Shown piece after piece: positions 45,605 through 57,147 of a DNA stretch of 64,000 bases. The position numbers and the translations under genes were made by a program. This DNA comes from Ceraceosorus guamensis. Taxonomy: Eukaryota > Basidiomycota > Exobasidiomycetes > Ceraceosorales > Ceraceosoraceae. The DNA lies in assembly GCF_003144195.1 (NCBI RefSeq), contig NW_020289999.1, positions 565,544-629,543 of the forward strand, written 5' to 3'. The notes below the pieces were generated by a model. The model saw only the letters and a program-made list of their open reading frames with translations. It did no database searches and had not been told where the DNA came from. Position 1 is the first letter of the stretch. Each line of letters starts with the position of its first letter.

Positions 45605-46810
45605 ATGCCATCATGGTTACCCGGAAGCGGATCCAATCCGCCCCCGTCCACTCAGCCTAGCACGATGGGCGGCGGATCAGGCAATTGGATGAACATGGAC
45701 AACATGCGATATGCTCAGGGAGAACTTACTGGCGAGAATGATGCTTTCAAAGGATTGGGCTTGGAACTCACGCGGCAACAGAGGATCATGGGTTTTGTGG
45801 GCTGGTGAGTGCTTGGAGGCGCGAAATCGTCAAGAGGGCTTGGTGGGTGTGATACTTGCTGCTACTAGGCGAAAGAGGAAGCTGGAGGCAAGACAAAGTG
45901 ATCAGCTTCTACGGCGCACGTCGAGTGGGCAGTCGAAGGCCGGATTTGCTCGGCGTACGATTATGTGGAATGAGAACTTTGCTCTGACGAGCCGCATTGC
46001 GAGAAGATGCGCTGGGCTGGACATCTGTGTGCGCGCAGCTGCTCCACCGCCAAATCAATGCGGAGCGGAGCGATGCCCCTGTGGCGCATACAGCCGGGCA
46101 GATCGCGAGATCACCCCGTCCGTCGCACAAATGCGCCTGAATGGAGCGCTGCTGACCATGCTTGCTGACTCCGTATACAATTTCAGTTTGGTGGGAGGTT
46201 TTGCCTTGTCCATCGTAGGCAGCGTCCTGTTGTTCTTTGGATCAACTGTCCTCTTTGCGATTCTGTATTCGATCGGCGTCATCGTATCATTGGTTGGCAC
46301 CGGTTTCCTGGTGGGAGTGAGTGTCATTCTCGCGCAGTGTCAAAGGTCACCCAGCGCTGATCGTCTTGATGGTCATGCACTGCCGCCTCTAGTTCAAAAG
46401 GCAGCTCAAAGCGATGTTTGATCCAGTTCGGATCGTCGCGACCTTGATTCTGGTTGCCGCCTTTGTCATGGTCTGGTGAGCGAGGTCCATTTGTCACGTC
46501 AAGTCGTCCCGAATGCGACATGCTGACTAGCGCGCCTCTCCAAATGCCCAACATTGCCAGGGTCGCGGCTTTTGCCATCGGGATCGACGCTTTGGTCCTG
46601 GTCTTCGTCGTCATTCTCTACCTAGCGTACATTTGGTACTCGTGCGTTGTTGCCTGGCTGTCGAGCTTCTCTTCGCCCTTCGCTCTGCAGCCGTAGCTGA
46701 CTCTCACGGCACTCATCTCTCCATCCTGCATGTGTGAATCGCTTCGCAGACTATCTTATATCCCGTACGCTAGGAGCCTCGTCTCCAACATGTTTAGCAA
46801 GATATTCTGA
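45605..46810 (+). CDS. SFT2: Sft2-like Golgi vesicle transport protein
   Basis: Small four-helix membrane protein of the Sft2/Got1 group, acting in endosome-to-Golgi and intra-Golgi traffic. Exons: 45605-45804, 46187-46316, 46393-46475, 46561-46641, 46750-46810; 555 nt, 184 aa. After a Gly/Pro/Ser-rich cytosolic N-terminus come LGLELTRQQRIMGFVGC, then four hydrophobic segments (LVGGFALSIVGSVLLFFG; FAILYSIGVIVSLVGTGF; VRIVATLILVAAFVMVW; AIGIDALVLVFVVILYLAYIWYS) and the family ending SLSYIPYARSLVSNMFSKIF. Intron 1 is 382 nt, five times the usual length, and is stop-free in the frame of exon 2. The join restoring GFVGCLVGG matches the family pattern. Confidence 0.93.
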
Positions 46811-47089
46811 CCGCGAGCGGGAAGAATGGTTTCCTTGTTCGCGCTGCGTCAGAGCGAGGCTAAATTTTTTTGCAAGAAACAGCTTCGAAGGCGATGAGAT
46901 GCAAATGTAACAATATCAGGTGCGACCGAGAAACTCTCACGTCTTGGGAAAATATGCTATTGCACAAACAAGAGGATAGAGTACAAAGGGCATCCAGCGC
47001 TACCCCAAGAGGTGATTCGATCAGAGCGAGGACCACGTCGGGAAATGTCCAATGACAAAGCCAGGTTGATGATCACAGACGCTTGCCTG

Positions 47090-49882
47090 TCAGGCCGACG
47101 TTGCTGTCCATTTGCTCTGCTCCTTCAAGAGTCGCATTGCCTCGTCCGTGTCGTATACGCTGTACCATCCAGGAGCTGCGCACACGCAGAGGCAATCGAC
47201 AATCATAATAAGAGAATCACAATGTCAAGCGCGGTCCGCGCGTTGAAAAAAGGAAGAACAGTCGCGCTCTCACCTTCGTGCGGAGGATCGCCAGCCCAAA
47301 GCATGCCGTACTTGTTCAATCTTTGTCTTTCAGGTCTGTACGCACCTGCGTATGCCCAGGGTACGGCGCCTATCCATCCTTTGCGATGCTCGAACGAGCC
47401 CAAAATCTGGATCAAAACTTGCTCGAAAAGTCTGGGTAGGCAGAAATGCAGCGAGAGCGAAATGTGAACGTTGGTTGTGGCAGTTTGCCTCTTTTGAAAG
47501 GCACTTACCGGTCTCGCGAAGAGGTGCTGGTGTTGCTCGAATACTGAAGCAGACGGAAGTCTAGGCGCATGAGCACCGGCACTGCAGCGAAAGTCACTTT
47601 TCCAACCGACGCACCAAATACGATTTTTCGGCATTGAGCCAATTGTCTCGGGGCATGCCGAACTGAAACATCAAGCTGCGGCGGTCAGCGTCTTGTTGCG
47701 CAGTCCACGTATGAACGGATACCTTACCTCTTCCAGCAAGACCGGTTTGCCTAGCTCTTGTGTCCACCTCTCTATCTCTGCGGTGCACAACTCAAGCAGG
47801 ATGAGCACAGAAGCACAATGTTTCGGTTGCTTTTGGGTGTCTCTAATCCAGAAGCGAGGGCTTGATCACGACTCACCGCGCAGATACTGCAGTGAAACCC
47901 GCACGGCGTGATTTAAGTTACTTTGGCTGCCATTCAGCATGTCGTACCACTGCCAATTTTGTGGCCACATGTGCGCTGCAATTGAGCCCGGAAAACGCGA
48001 GCGCGAAGTGTTAGCGCTCCGAGGTCATGATGTCTCCCTTCTGCATCGCATCAGGAGCACTTTACTCGTCCTCGGGCTGCTGTATACGTATGGGGAGCTT
48101 TCTCGTCAAACTCACCACAGGCAAAGTCCACATTCGGATCTTCGTGAAGTTGTCGAAACCACCATTCTCCTTGCTTAGACTCGAAGCCAGTCGTGATGAG
48201 TTGTGAGGGAGCTTGCTGGCGAATCAGCATCGTAGTATTCCTGTGCCAGCGCAGTAAGGGATCAGCAAGATTTGATGGGGCAAGCGGCAAATGACCACCA
48301 AGCCAGGTCTCATTCGTGGGGCGAGGTGTGACTTGAGGCTCGTTCAGGGGCTCCCAAGCTGATGTCGACGTGCTCGGGTCTATCAGCGATGTTTGTTGCA
48401 GCAGATAGAAGGTACGCACTCACCCAAGATGGTGGGGTCCTGAGACCGGTGTGAAGAAGCCAGATGACTGGTCAGCATGTTCGAGGCGCCCAAGGATAGG
48501 GTCCGGCGGTCTCGCCTGAATTTAAGGTTTCTGCCCTCACTTCTTTGTAGAGACGCCCACTGATCGCATTGCGCCTGTTGAGTATCGCCAGCGCATTGAC
48601 CCTGTACATCTGTTGCGCCTGCACATCAGATATTAGCAATTTCGTGCGCACAGCAGCCTTGTCAATAGCGATCCACTTGGTGTAGAGTGAGAAGCCGACA
48701 CACCTTTTCGTTCGTGAAGAAGCTAGCGACGTATTTCATGAACTCCTCGTAGGGACGAACATCAGGACCGAGTCGCGTCCAAGTGCCCCACCCCGCAAAA
48801 CCATCGTGGCGTTGCGGCAGAGCGGAGACGTTCCAAGAGATAGGATATGGTATGCCGCTTTGCTCGGTCTTGTGCGTAGAGTGAGACTGATTGGCCGAAG
48901 AGTGACTTGAAGAAGGTCGGGCCGATGAAGAAGTCCAGTCGACCAGTTGTGGCAGACCACCTGACCAGTGCCAAGTGTTTCCCAGCACTAAAGTGACGCG
49001 CATAGCCCTTCTGCGAGCTCCTTGTAGGCATCGATCCAAGCCCATGAGCAAGGCTTCGTCCATCTCTGCCGCTCTTGGCTGGACGGCTACGAGAGCGCAA
49101 GGAAGATGGAAAAGGTCAACGCTGGGCTTCCTGCCTGATCCCCTCGCCTAAGGGTCCCCATGCAGCTGCTTTGGTGGTGCTGCTTGTGAATATAGACAGG
49201 CAGCATCAATGACACTCACGTGGGTTCATGCGAAACGGTCCGTGCCCTTCAGACATTGCCATGATGCGCAAATGATTGACGCCAGCTGCGCTCATCTGGT
49301 CCATCTCTTGCTCGAATCGCCGTGCATCACCACCCTTGTTGCCGGGCGCGGCCAGGTTCATGCACGACCAGCTGTCAGAGAGGGAATCACGAATGGCAGG
49401 ATGGCGTGTGTCAGTCTCGTTTCAATTGCCCCAGCATGATTCAAATCTGGCGCTCTCGTCTTGGATCGTTTTCTCGAGTCGAGTCAAGAATTTTGGAGTG
49501 ACTCACTAATTCAATCCTACATATAGGGATGCAATGCGCAAAATACGGCGAGTGATTAGGTAGAAATTAAGCCGACTGACACTTGTGCTTGGTCACTGGC
49601 CTCGCTGCCGTCCCGGCACGTACCATTCAGGTAGACCAAGCCATTCTCGTCATACAGACTGCGTCCATCCACCGTCACCCGCACAAACGCCCCTTGCTCT
49701 GTCCGATGGGAGTCCGGGCTGTCTGCCTGCTTCTCTGCAGCCAGACCTATACCAATGGGTATCTGCCGATTCGTCCTCTGGTCTGCTGAGCGAGCGATGT
49801 CTGCAAGCACCACTTGAAGCCACGCAGCTCCCACGACCAGTATCTTGGTCGAGGCGGCAAGGAGCCCCATTCTTCCCTTCAT
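47090..49882 (-). CDS. Secreted endo-beta-1,4-mannanase, GH5 (subfamily 7-like), 12 exons
   Basis: Predicted secreted enzyme cleaving internal beta-1,4 links of mannan and galactomannan. The N-terminus MKGRMGLLAASTKILVVGAAWLQVVLA is a signal peptide. GH5_7 features are MNLAAPGNKGGDARRFEQEM, GVNHLRIMAMSEG, VTLVLGNTWHWSGG, acid/base Glu 304 in WEPLNEP, AHMWPQNW, the nucleophile within PVLLEEFG (residues 427-428) and AVPWAYAG. Exons, in coding order: 49620-49882, 49220-49371, 48704-49086, 48541-48618, 48424-48439, 48116-48358, 47877-47975, 47728-47777, 47615-47662, 47509-47543, 47274-47431, 47090-47175; 1611 nt, 536 aa. Exon 5 is only 16 nt (DPTIL plus one base) and is required to reach NEP. Intron 1 (248 nt) is the least certain join; a small exon may be hidden there. 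Confidence 0.9.
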
Positions 49883-50516
49883 CCTGCAGCTTCGCCGTGT
49901 CTCCGCCGTCCGGATCAGACTGAGTTTCAGTGTGCAGTCTGGTCGCGAGCTCCTGCTCACTTCTCATATTCAGTGCCTTTGCACTTCACCTAACCTGATG
50001 GACGAGATGATGGTCCATCAGGTCACTTGCGAATTTGATCCATACGAAAATGAGCAGCATCGGTACGACCCGCCGGTGTCGGAGTCTGGGGCGGCACGTC
50101 TGCTGACGTCCGTTCAAGAGCGGACTCACTTATCTCCGCGGACTTCCGAAGGCGAAGCTTGACGCGCGGACACTCGTGCGTCATCGATGCAGCGGTACGC
50201 ACGCTATCCAACAGCTGCGCTACATGTAGTCCCGAGTCCCCATCGAGCGAGCGCTGCGCACCGCCATCATCAAGATCGCGATCGTCATAGCAACTTACAA
50301 CATACATCAGCACGCACCCTTGCCATGAGATTGCTACGACGCTTCTTATCGGCACACACATTGCTTGCTTGATATTTCCAGTCACGAGAGAACACACACA
50401 CCGAGCTTTCACCACCTATCAGCTTGAGCGTTAGCAGAGACAATCACTTGACCGCCCGGATCGAGCCTAAAGCCGTTCCTGAAGTTGCAACTCCGTGCAG
50501 GGGACAATCGTTTACA
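49883..50516. promoter_or_regulatory. Divergent promoter region, mannanase / DDHD phospholipase
   Basis: A 634-bp spacer between divergent starts. No TATA box or repeat stands out and no gene is evident. Confidence 0.5.
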
Positions 50517-53500
50517 ATGTCTTCGGAACATACACAGTCACAAGCGCAGACGCCTCAGAGGGTCTCCTTCCTGCGAGCAGCCTCCTCCTCCTTGCCCAGC
50601 GCACCCACGCTGATCCCCCGCTGGTTACACGCCTCCGAGAACGGCAAGACCTGGACCTCTTTTGGCAATCGGGATCATTCCCGTCTCGAAGAAGCATGGA
50701 ACGACAATTTCCATAGCTGGCAAGAATGGAAAAGACTCAGGGAGAGGGTGGCATTGGGCAAAAAGCTAGGAAAGGGAGATGTGGGAAGTAGGGTGAGAGA
50801 AAAATTGGATGGAAAGAAGGCGGAGGTGATGGTGGGGAATGAGACGAAGGATGGGGAGGTCATAGAGGAAGCGGCCCCTCATCCAGATAGGGAACTCGAG
50901 AGCTGGAGGATACCAGTCGCAGAAGATCACCTGTACGAGGTGGATTTGCGCTTGCACAAGGTGAGTGCTGCGATGCGCCACTCCTCCTTCCAGGTACGCC
51001 ACTGACCGCGAATTTTGCGGTCCGACAGCTCAGCACCGTGTTCTGGAAGTCTCAGCCTACATCCGTCAGAAGAGGAACCTGGTTCCTGGACGGCAGCAGA
51101 CTGACGCCCTGCACAGATGCCGTTGCCGAGGAGCTAGAATCTCTCTGGGGGTGAGTGTATGCGTCTCTGAAGCTCGCCCTTGGCCCTTCGCCCAAACCTG
51201 ATCGTGACTTGATACACCTCCCTCACTCCCTTGTGTCTTCCGAAGCTCTATAAAACCATATCTACCCTCCTACGCTGAAGAGCTCAAGTCATCAGTCTCC
51301 TTGGGCTCGGATGCAGACGACAAATTGAAATGCAGGCTGCAAAGCCAAAAGAGCAGCTACGTCATCTTTCTGGGACCTCATCTCGCTCGCATATATGCCG
51401 ACGATGTCTCTACCAGATTTGCGAAGACGATCTGGACAGCTTGGAGCGGCGAACATGCTGTGCGTTGTCACGTCTTGCCAGAGCCATGAACAATGTTGTC
51501 GCGCCGGTACATGAGTGAGGGGACTGAAGCTGACGTTCTCTCTCACCTACAATTGGAACAGGGAGGCACTCTCGTAGCGAGAGGCTATCACAATGCTCAG
51601 CAGCTGTTGAAGACCCGAGGCGTGGCAGATGCCAAGAGCTCTACTTCTGGGTCTAGCAAGAAGACAGGCCAGACCTCTGGTACAGCAACGCCCCCGCGGG
51701 TTGTAAGTCTGAGTACGGACAAGACCAAGAAGTCCAGGCCCGCAAGCAGCAGCAGCAATCATTCGGGCTCCAGCAACATTGTCGAAGAGAAACAGAACCT
51801 CGCAAATCGAGCATCTGGATCGCATCAAGCTGTGGGAAGACCTAGCGGCGACGCAGAGGCGACCCTGGCAGGAGCAGCTGCTGCTGCAGCATCAAGTGAC
51901 GCCTCAGCAAATGGACCGACCCTTACTTCCGCGTCGCTTCCCGCGAATGAGAACAGCGGAGCACAATCAACCAGCAGACCCGTCTCGGGCACCGAATCGT
52001 TCGTGCGCTCACTGGGAAATCGGCTGTCCATGTTCGGCGTGGGCGGCATTGCCGGTCCCTCCCCCTTTCCCACTCAAGACATAAAAGACTCGCTTGGCCA
52101 GACGAGCGCGGGCGAACAAGAGGCGGGGGAGTTGAAAGAGATGGAGGGGGAAAAGAGTAAAGCAAGCGCGGGACTGGGAGATGGGACCGATCATGGTGCC
52201 GATCGAGGAGCGGAGGGTCAAAGTGCAGAGGCGAATACGTTTGTGGACGAGGACGAAGAGGAGGAGGAACCTCCTGAGCATCTCGGTGAGTGCGAGGTCC
52301 GCCCTCACGCAACGTGTTTGTCTGCATCGCATTATAAAGTCAGTTCTGATTCGCCTACCATGCCCATCCTTAGTGCTGGTCTGGCATGGTATCGGTCAGA
52401 AATTGGCCGAAGAATGGAAGTCGCTTGATTTCGCACTAGCGTGAGTCAGCCGAGCGCAGGGCGGTTGCGAGATGATTGACGTTGAGGTCGCTGAAAGTAG
52501 CTCCCTTCTCGCAACTGACTGTCAGAGTGTCGAGCATGCGCACATTAATGTCTCGTCGAGCAGCGAGCAAGCCCCCGTCAGACGTCGGAGGTGGTGGTCT
52601 GCCGGGCTTGATAGGTGGAAGAAGGGTGCAGTTCATTCCGGTCATGTGGAGAAGCGCTCTGGACGACTTTCAGCCGCCTAGACAGGATGATGGAGATGAA
52701 GATGAGCACTTGGACAATCAATTCGGGCTTGAACAGATCTTTGGGAGTAATGAGAAGGATAGCGTGAGTGGGACGGCACAAGGTGGAGTGCGCTCGGTGA
52801 ACGCTCCTTGCGGCCCTTTGCTTATGAGTTTCTGACTCCACATCACCTCAGATCCCGTTCGTCAAGACACTCGTGAGCGCCCCTACGCCTCGGGTTTGTT
52901 AGGGAATGTTACAAATGGACACCACCCGCTGAAATAGCCAGTTCTCTTCCCTCACCAGATATCCGGAGTGGCCCTAGACATCCCATTTTATCTTTCTCAT
53001 CATAAGGTGAGTTGTGCAAAGCAAGTTATTCTTCAAAGCCTGGCTGACCAAAGCATCCCCCTGTACGATTGGTCTCAGGGTGAGATCATGAACCGCGTCA
53101 GGGCGCACACTAATTTTGTCTGGCGGCTTTGGAATCAGCGGAATCCGTGAGTGGCATTGCTGTGACGTACAGCGCGATTGCACCATGCTCACTCAAAGCT
53201 TCGCCTTTTCCTCTTTGTCCTGCCAAGGCGCTTTCTGGCCCGAGGAGGCAAGACGCATCTGATTGCTCATTCGCTTGGCGCCGCCATCGCTGCAGACGTG
53301 TGAGCAGCCCCTTGGTCACCTGTAGCTGCGCCTCCACATGCAGATACTGACTTGACGGAGTGCCGATCCCAAAACCCGATCCTCAGACTATCTGCACAGC
53401 CCACCTTTGCCGGCGAGCTGGGTGCGATAAGCTCATACGAGACCCAACTCGTGTTTGATGTATCTAGCCTTTACCTCCTTGGCAGTCCGGTGGCGCTCTT

Positions 53501-54691
53501 CATGTGGCTTCAGCAAGCTCAGCTCATTGCTCGCAAGGGGAGAGAGGGTACGAAAGATTCTTCTAGAGATGAAGCGCTAGAGAGGTCTGGAAGATTTGGC
53601 TGCTTGGCTGTAGACCGATGCTTCAATATTGCCGCCATGACTGATCCGATCGGAACTAGGCTCAATGCGTGTGTTGGTGAGTTGCATCTAGAGTACATCG
53701 AGGACAGGTACGGAGCAGAAGCAATATTTCGTTGCGTTTCCCCAATACTGACTTGCTGCCTTGCCACAATCGTCCCTTTTAGATGCAAGGTGAGTGAGGA
53801 GACTCATACTCGAGGTCGTATTCAGACATCTGCGGCATCGTGCTCATCGCGTCGGCCTTCTCTTCGCGCCTACAAAGGTACGCACAAATCATCAAGCCTC
53901 ATGTCCTGGCCAAAGCAGTGACTGCCATCTTGAGAGGCCAGCCAGGTGCTCTGAGCGAGTCGACTAGCACGTCGACTGGCATTTTTGGAACCTGGGCTCG
54001 CGGGTCATCGGGTCCGGGTGGGGCTCGGCCGAGTAGCTCGGCGCAGGATCCAGACGAGGCCAACGCGCCGGATGGAGGTGGCATTGATACGCTAGGATTG
54101 ATGAGTACCCCGCTCGATGCCTCAGCTGAAGATGTAGCAGGCAGCGCAAAGACAGCAGCGGAGAATGGGTCTAGTGGGTCGGAGTGGATACAGAGATTTG
54201 CTCCCAAGAAAGTCAAGGCTGCATATGCGGAGAAGAGGAACACCGTGAGTGCGGGAGCTATGGCTGCTGCTACTGCTGCTCTGGCACAAGTGTCAGCAAC
54301 TGGACAGGTCGAGTCCGGCTCCCATTCGCAAGCGAGCACGCTCAAGTCTGCATATAACCTCAAGCAAGAAGTCGACTCTGGCGCGACGGAGAGGCCGAGC
54401 ACTGCTGAGGCCGAAGTAAGCGAGAAGGCGGATGAAAGCGATGCGGACGGCATGGCGTTGACGCAGCGATCCCGGGCCGAAAGACGCATGAGAGCGCTAT
54501 CTCCACTCGGATCCGTCGATTTCGTCATTCCGCTGCAAGCGAGTCTGATCAGCCACCAGTACTTGGAGATGCTATACAGCCATGCGGGATACTGGCAGGA
54601 CCCTAGCTTTGCCGACTTTCTCCTCGCCACGCTCTTTTCTACGAGGGAACAGCTGGATCAGGCTCGCCAGAGGCTGGAAAAGCCCGAATGA
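50517..54691 (+). CDS. DDHD-domain phospholipase (PA-PLA1-like)
   Basis: Cytosolic or peripheral-membrane phospholipase of the DDHD1/DDHD2/yeast YOR022C group. The N-terminal part has the WTSF...LEEAW and GTWFLDG...LTP region typical of the family. VLVWHGIGQ follows, then the lipase elbow AHSLG with Ser 677, LYLLGSPVALFMW, TDPIGTRLNACV and the C-terminal DDHD segment VDFVIP...YLEMLYSHAGYW. The elbow begins with Ala instead of the usual Gly. Exons: 50517-50960, 51029-51150, 51246-51459, 51562-52285, 52374-52440, 52487-52763, 52852-52872, 52959-53006, 53079-53146, 53228-53299, 53387-53676, 53783-53789, 53878-54691; 3168 nt, 1055 aa. Exons of 21 and 7 nt are proposed. The 7-nt exon has an alternative: splicing 53676 directly to 53826. 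The 46-nt intron at 52441-52486 is also uncertain. Two long Ser/Glu-rich disordered inserts lie near residues 290-500 and 820-960. Confidence 0.88.
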
Positions 54692-55954
54692 TACGTGGCG
54701 CGGCCTTGACTTGAATCGCGACAGTATGCAGCTGAGCAGCCTCTGATGCTCAAGACGACTCGCACTCTTGACGCCTCGTCGATTCACAACGTACAGCAGT
54801 ATGCTGTTCACACCTAGACTGAGCGCACTTGCAGATGCATCATGCTGTGATGGCAATATCCACTTGTTCTGAAATGTATTTTTTAATTCTTTCCTTGCTG
54901 CTCTCAGGGCTGGCTTTTTGGACGAGTCTTGGGTACTCGGTGGGACTGCGATCAAGGATGGCGCTTCAGCGCAGGCGGGCCTTGCACCTCGCGAGACGTA
55001 GGACACCAGTGAGCCTGGAAGTGAACGTCAGCCCTGAGCTGGTCTCATGCTTGGGAGTCTTTATTTGTGACTAGACTGCTATGTCGTGGTGCTGTGCCTC
55101 ATCCAGGGTAGTTAAAGTAAGCGCTGTAGCGCTCTTCCTAACAGCTATACCACACCACCGCGACCATACTCAACTCAGCGGTCTCTTTTCGGTCCGCCTT
55201 TTGAGATTGTCAACGTGCCTCACGAATCACGACGAGTGACACGTTGAGTGCGGCCTGTTGCAAGGTGACTCTCGGCTATGCACCAACGAGATTTGTAGAA
55301 AGCCCTCGATGAACAAGGCCGACTGCGGCGGGGGGAGCATGCTATCACATTCGCGCCGTGCTTGGGCTCGTGCTGATGTTACCGCACAGTCACGATCGAG
55401 TGTACAGTACGCCACGCACATCCGCTGCATGACAGCAACCACGCAAGCAAGTAGACAACTTTGAGCTCCTATTCGGCGGCGGCAGACGAGGGAATACCAG
55501 CTAGCTCTAGCAGTACACGAAACAGCTTGGCCCCTCGATCCTATGATCACTGTATATGCCACCCACACTCACCACTTAATCACAATGGTGAATGTAGGAT
55601 GAGCATAAGTTCTCGTCCCGCTTTGAGATGGGCGCACGGCAATCTCTGTTCGACGCCTCGGCATTCTTGAGTCCCATCCCACGGACGCCTCCGGCGCCGC
55701 GGCCGATTAAGACTTCCCCGCGCACAGGCACCACATCAGCTGCATGCATGCATGCAAGCCTCGCCACTCGTGACCATGCTGCTGCGCAGCATGATGTGCT
55801 GATGCTGCTCGCGCTGTTTCCCCGCGGGGCTGCACATGCGCGTCTCGGCAATCTCCTGCTGTAATAAATCAATTTGCTCACGCTTGACCGCTCGATCGCG
55901 CGCAGCCATGACAGTAAACCGGCGTACCTGAGCATGTTGGCTCCACATCGTCGC

Positions 55955-55968
55955 GACTCACGATTCAC
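55955..55968. repeat. Heptamer-family element ACTCACG/ATTCAC
   Basis: GACTCACGATTCAC, two units with 7-bp spacing. A related GATTCACGATTGTGATT lies at 56344-56360 and TCACGAATCACGA at 55220-55232 in the same spacer. Confidence 0.7.
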
Positions 55969-57000
55969 TCCACTCACACTTGCGACTCAAGACTGACCAC
56001 TGGGGAGCGATTCAGCGTCAAAGATGTGCATCCCTGGTATTCGCAGTAGGTAAGTGGAGTCGTGAGTTGAGGATCAGCCGGAAGTTCGAAAGGATCACTT
56101 CACTGCTGAGCTCCCTCTGCCTGCGCATGGTTGTCATTTGCTCTTCAATCAGACTCCGCACTCGCGGGTCTGACGATCGTTGTCGAAAATGGTCTGAAGC
56201 GACACATTTGTGAACGGTGCCGCGTGATTGCCAATCACAAACATATCGAGTATATACAGCGATTCAGTGCTGGGCTGAATTGCGCTCGGCTCAGCTCGGT
56301 CGGATCAAGCTTTTCCAGCGTGCGAACGGAGCTCACAGTGTTCGATTCACGATTGTGATTGTTAGTGTTCACTGTACAGAAGAGCGCCGCCCGTACAGTG
56401 GGGAGTCAAGTGTTCGATAGATCTCATGATGCTCACCTCGACTCTGGGTGAAAGGCGAGGCGTGGGAATGCGTGTCCAGAGTACGCATCAGACTGTGACG
56501 AGCGCCTGCTTGCGAAGCATGAGCTACGGAGACCTTAAATCATGCTCTCAAATTGGTAGGCACCGCCAGAGCCACTGACGCACGCATCAGATGCTTCTAA
56601 GACTGGCAACTTTTGTGGTGGTGGTGCTTTCTCGGTCTCGTTGCGACCTGCGTGCTCAAGAATCGTGAACGGCATCATCATTACCGACGGAGGAACACAA
56701 GCTGACATCTATAGATTGGTTGTGGGCCTTTGAGTCAGAAGAGTCGTGCGATGACTCACTCGCGACTTGAGACTCTCACTGCACCCGCTGGTCGAGAGTT
56801 GTATCGATGGAGAGGCGCTGCTGCTGCTGGCATTACGCAGACCGTACCATCAGCCTGCAGCTCGCCCGAGCTTGCGTGCAGCAGTAGATTTCGGTAATCC
56901 CTCGACAATGCGGCCCCGCGCTGATCAGGTAGGCCCGCGGTGTTGCCCAAGGTGCACCTGGCCGGCGAGCAGTAGCGGATGAGCAGTGAAGAGAAAAACG

Positions 57001-57007
57001 TATATAA
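57001..57007 (+). promoter_or_regulatory. TATA box of the aldo/keto reductase
   Basis: TATATAA, followed by ACACAAG, 141 bp upstream of the start codon. It is the best-placed TATA box in the window. Confidence 0.6.
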
Positions 57008-57147
57008 ACACAAGAAACCAGCCAGACAGGCTAGATCCAACTCCTCTCGCAACATTCATCAGTCATCTCTGATTCTGCACATCCTTGACTTCTCTTCCCA
57101 GCACATTTTATCGCACACCGTCACATTCTCGCCTCGCCTCTTTCACA

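Larger units (their letters stand above)
54692..57147. other. Long intergenic region with no recognisable gene
   Basis: A 2.46-kb spacer, the longest in the window, between the DDHD gene and the aldo/keto reductase. Open frames are short and unconvincing (for example 55576-55977 minus). It contains heptamer-type elements at 55220-55232, 55955-55968 and 56344-56360, a GCATGCATGCATGC run near 55742, and a TATATAA box just before the next gene. Confidence 0.55.

Noticed and set aside
45711-46186. Separate gene inside SFT2 intron 1
   Set aside because: The frame joins exon 2 of SFT2 without its own stop, so it is at most an alternative N-terminus, reported as a finding.
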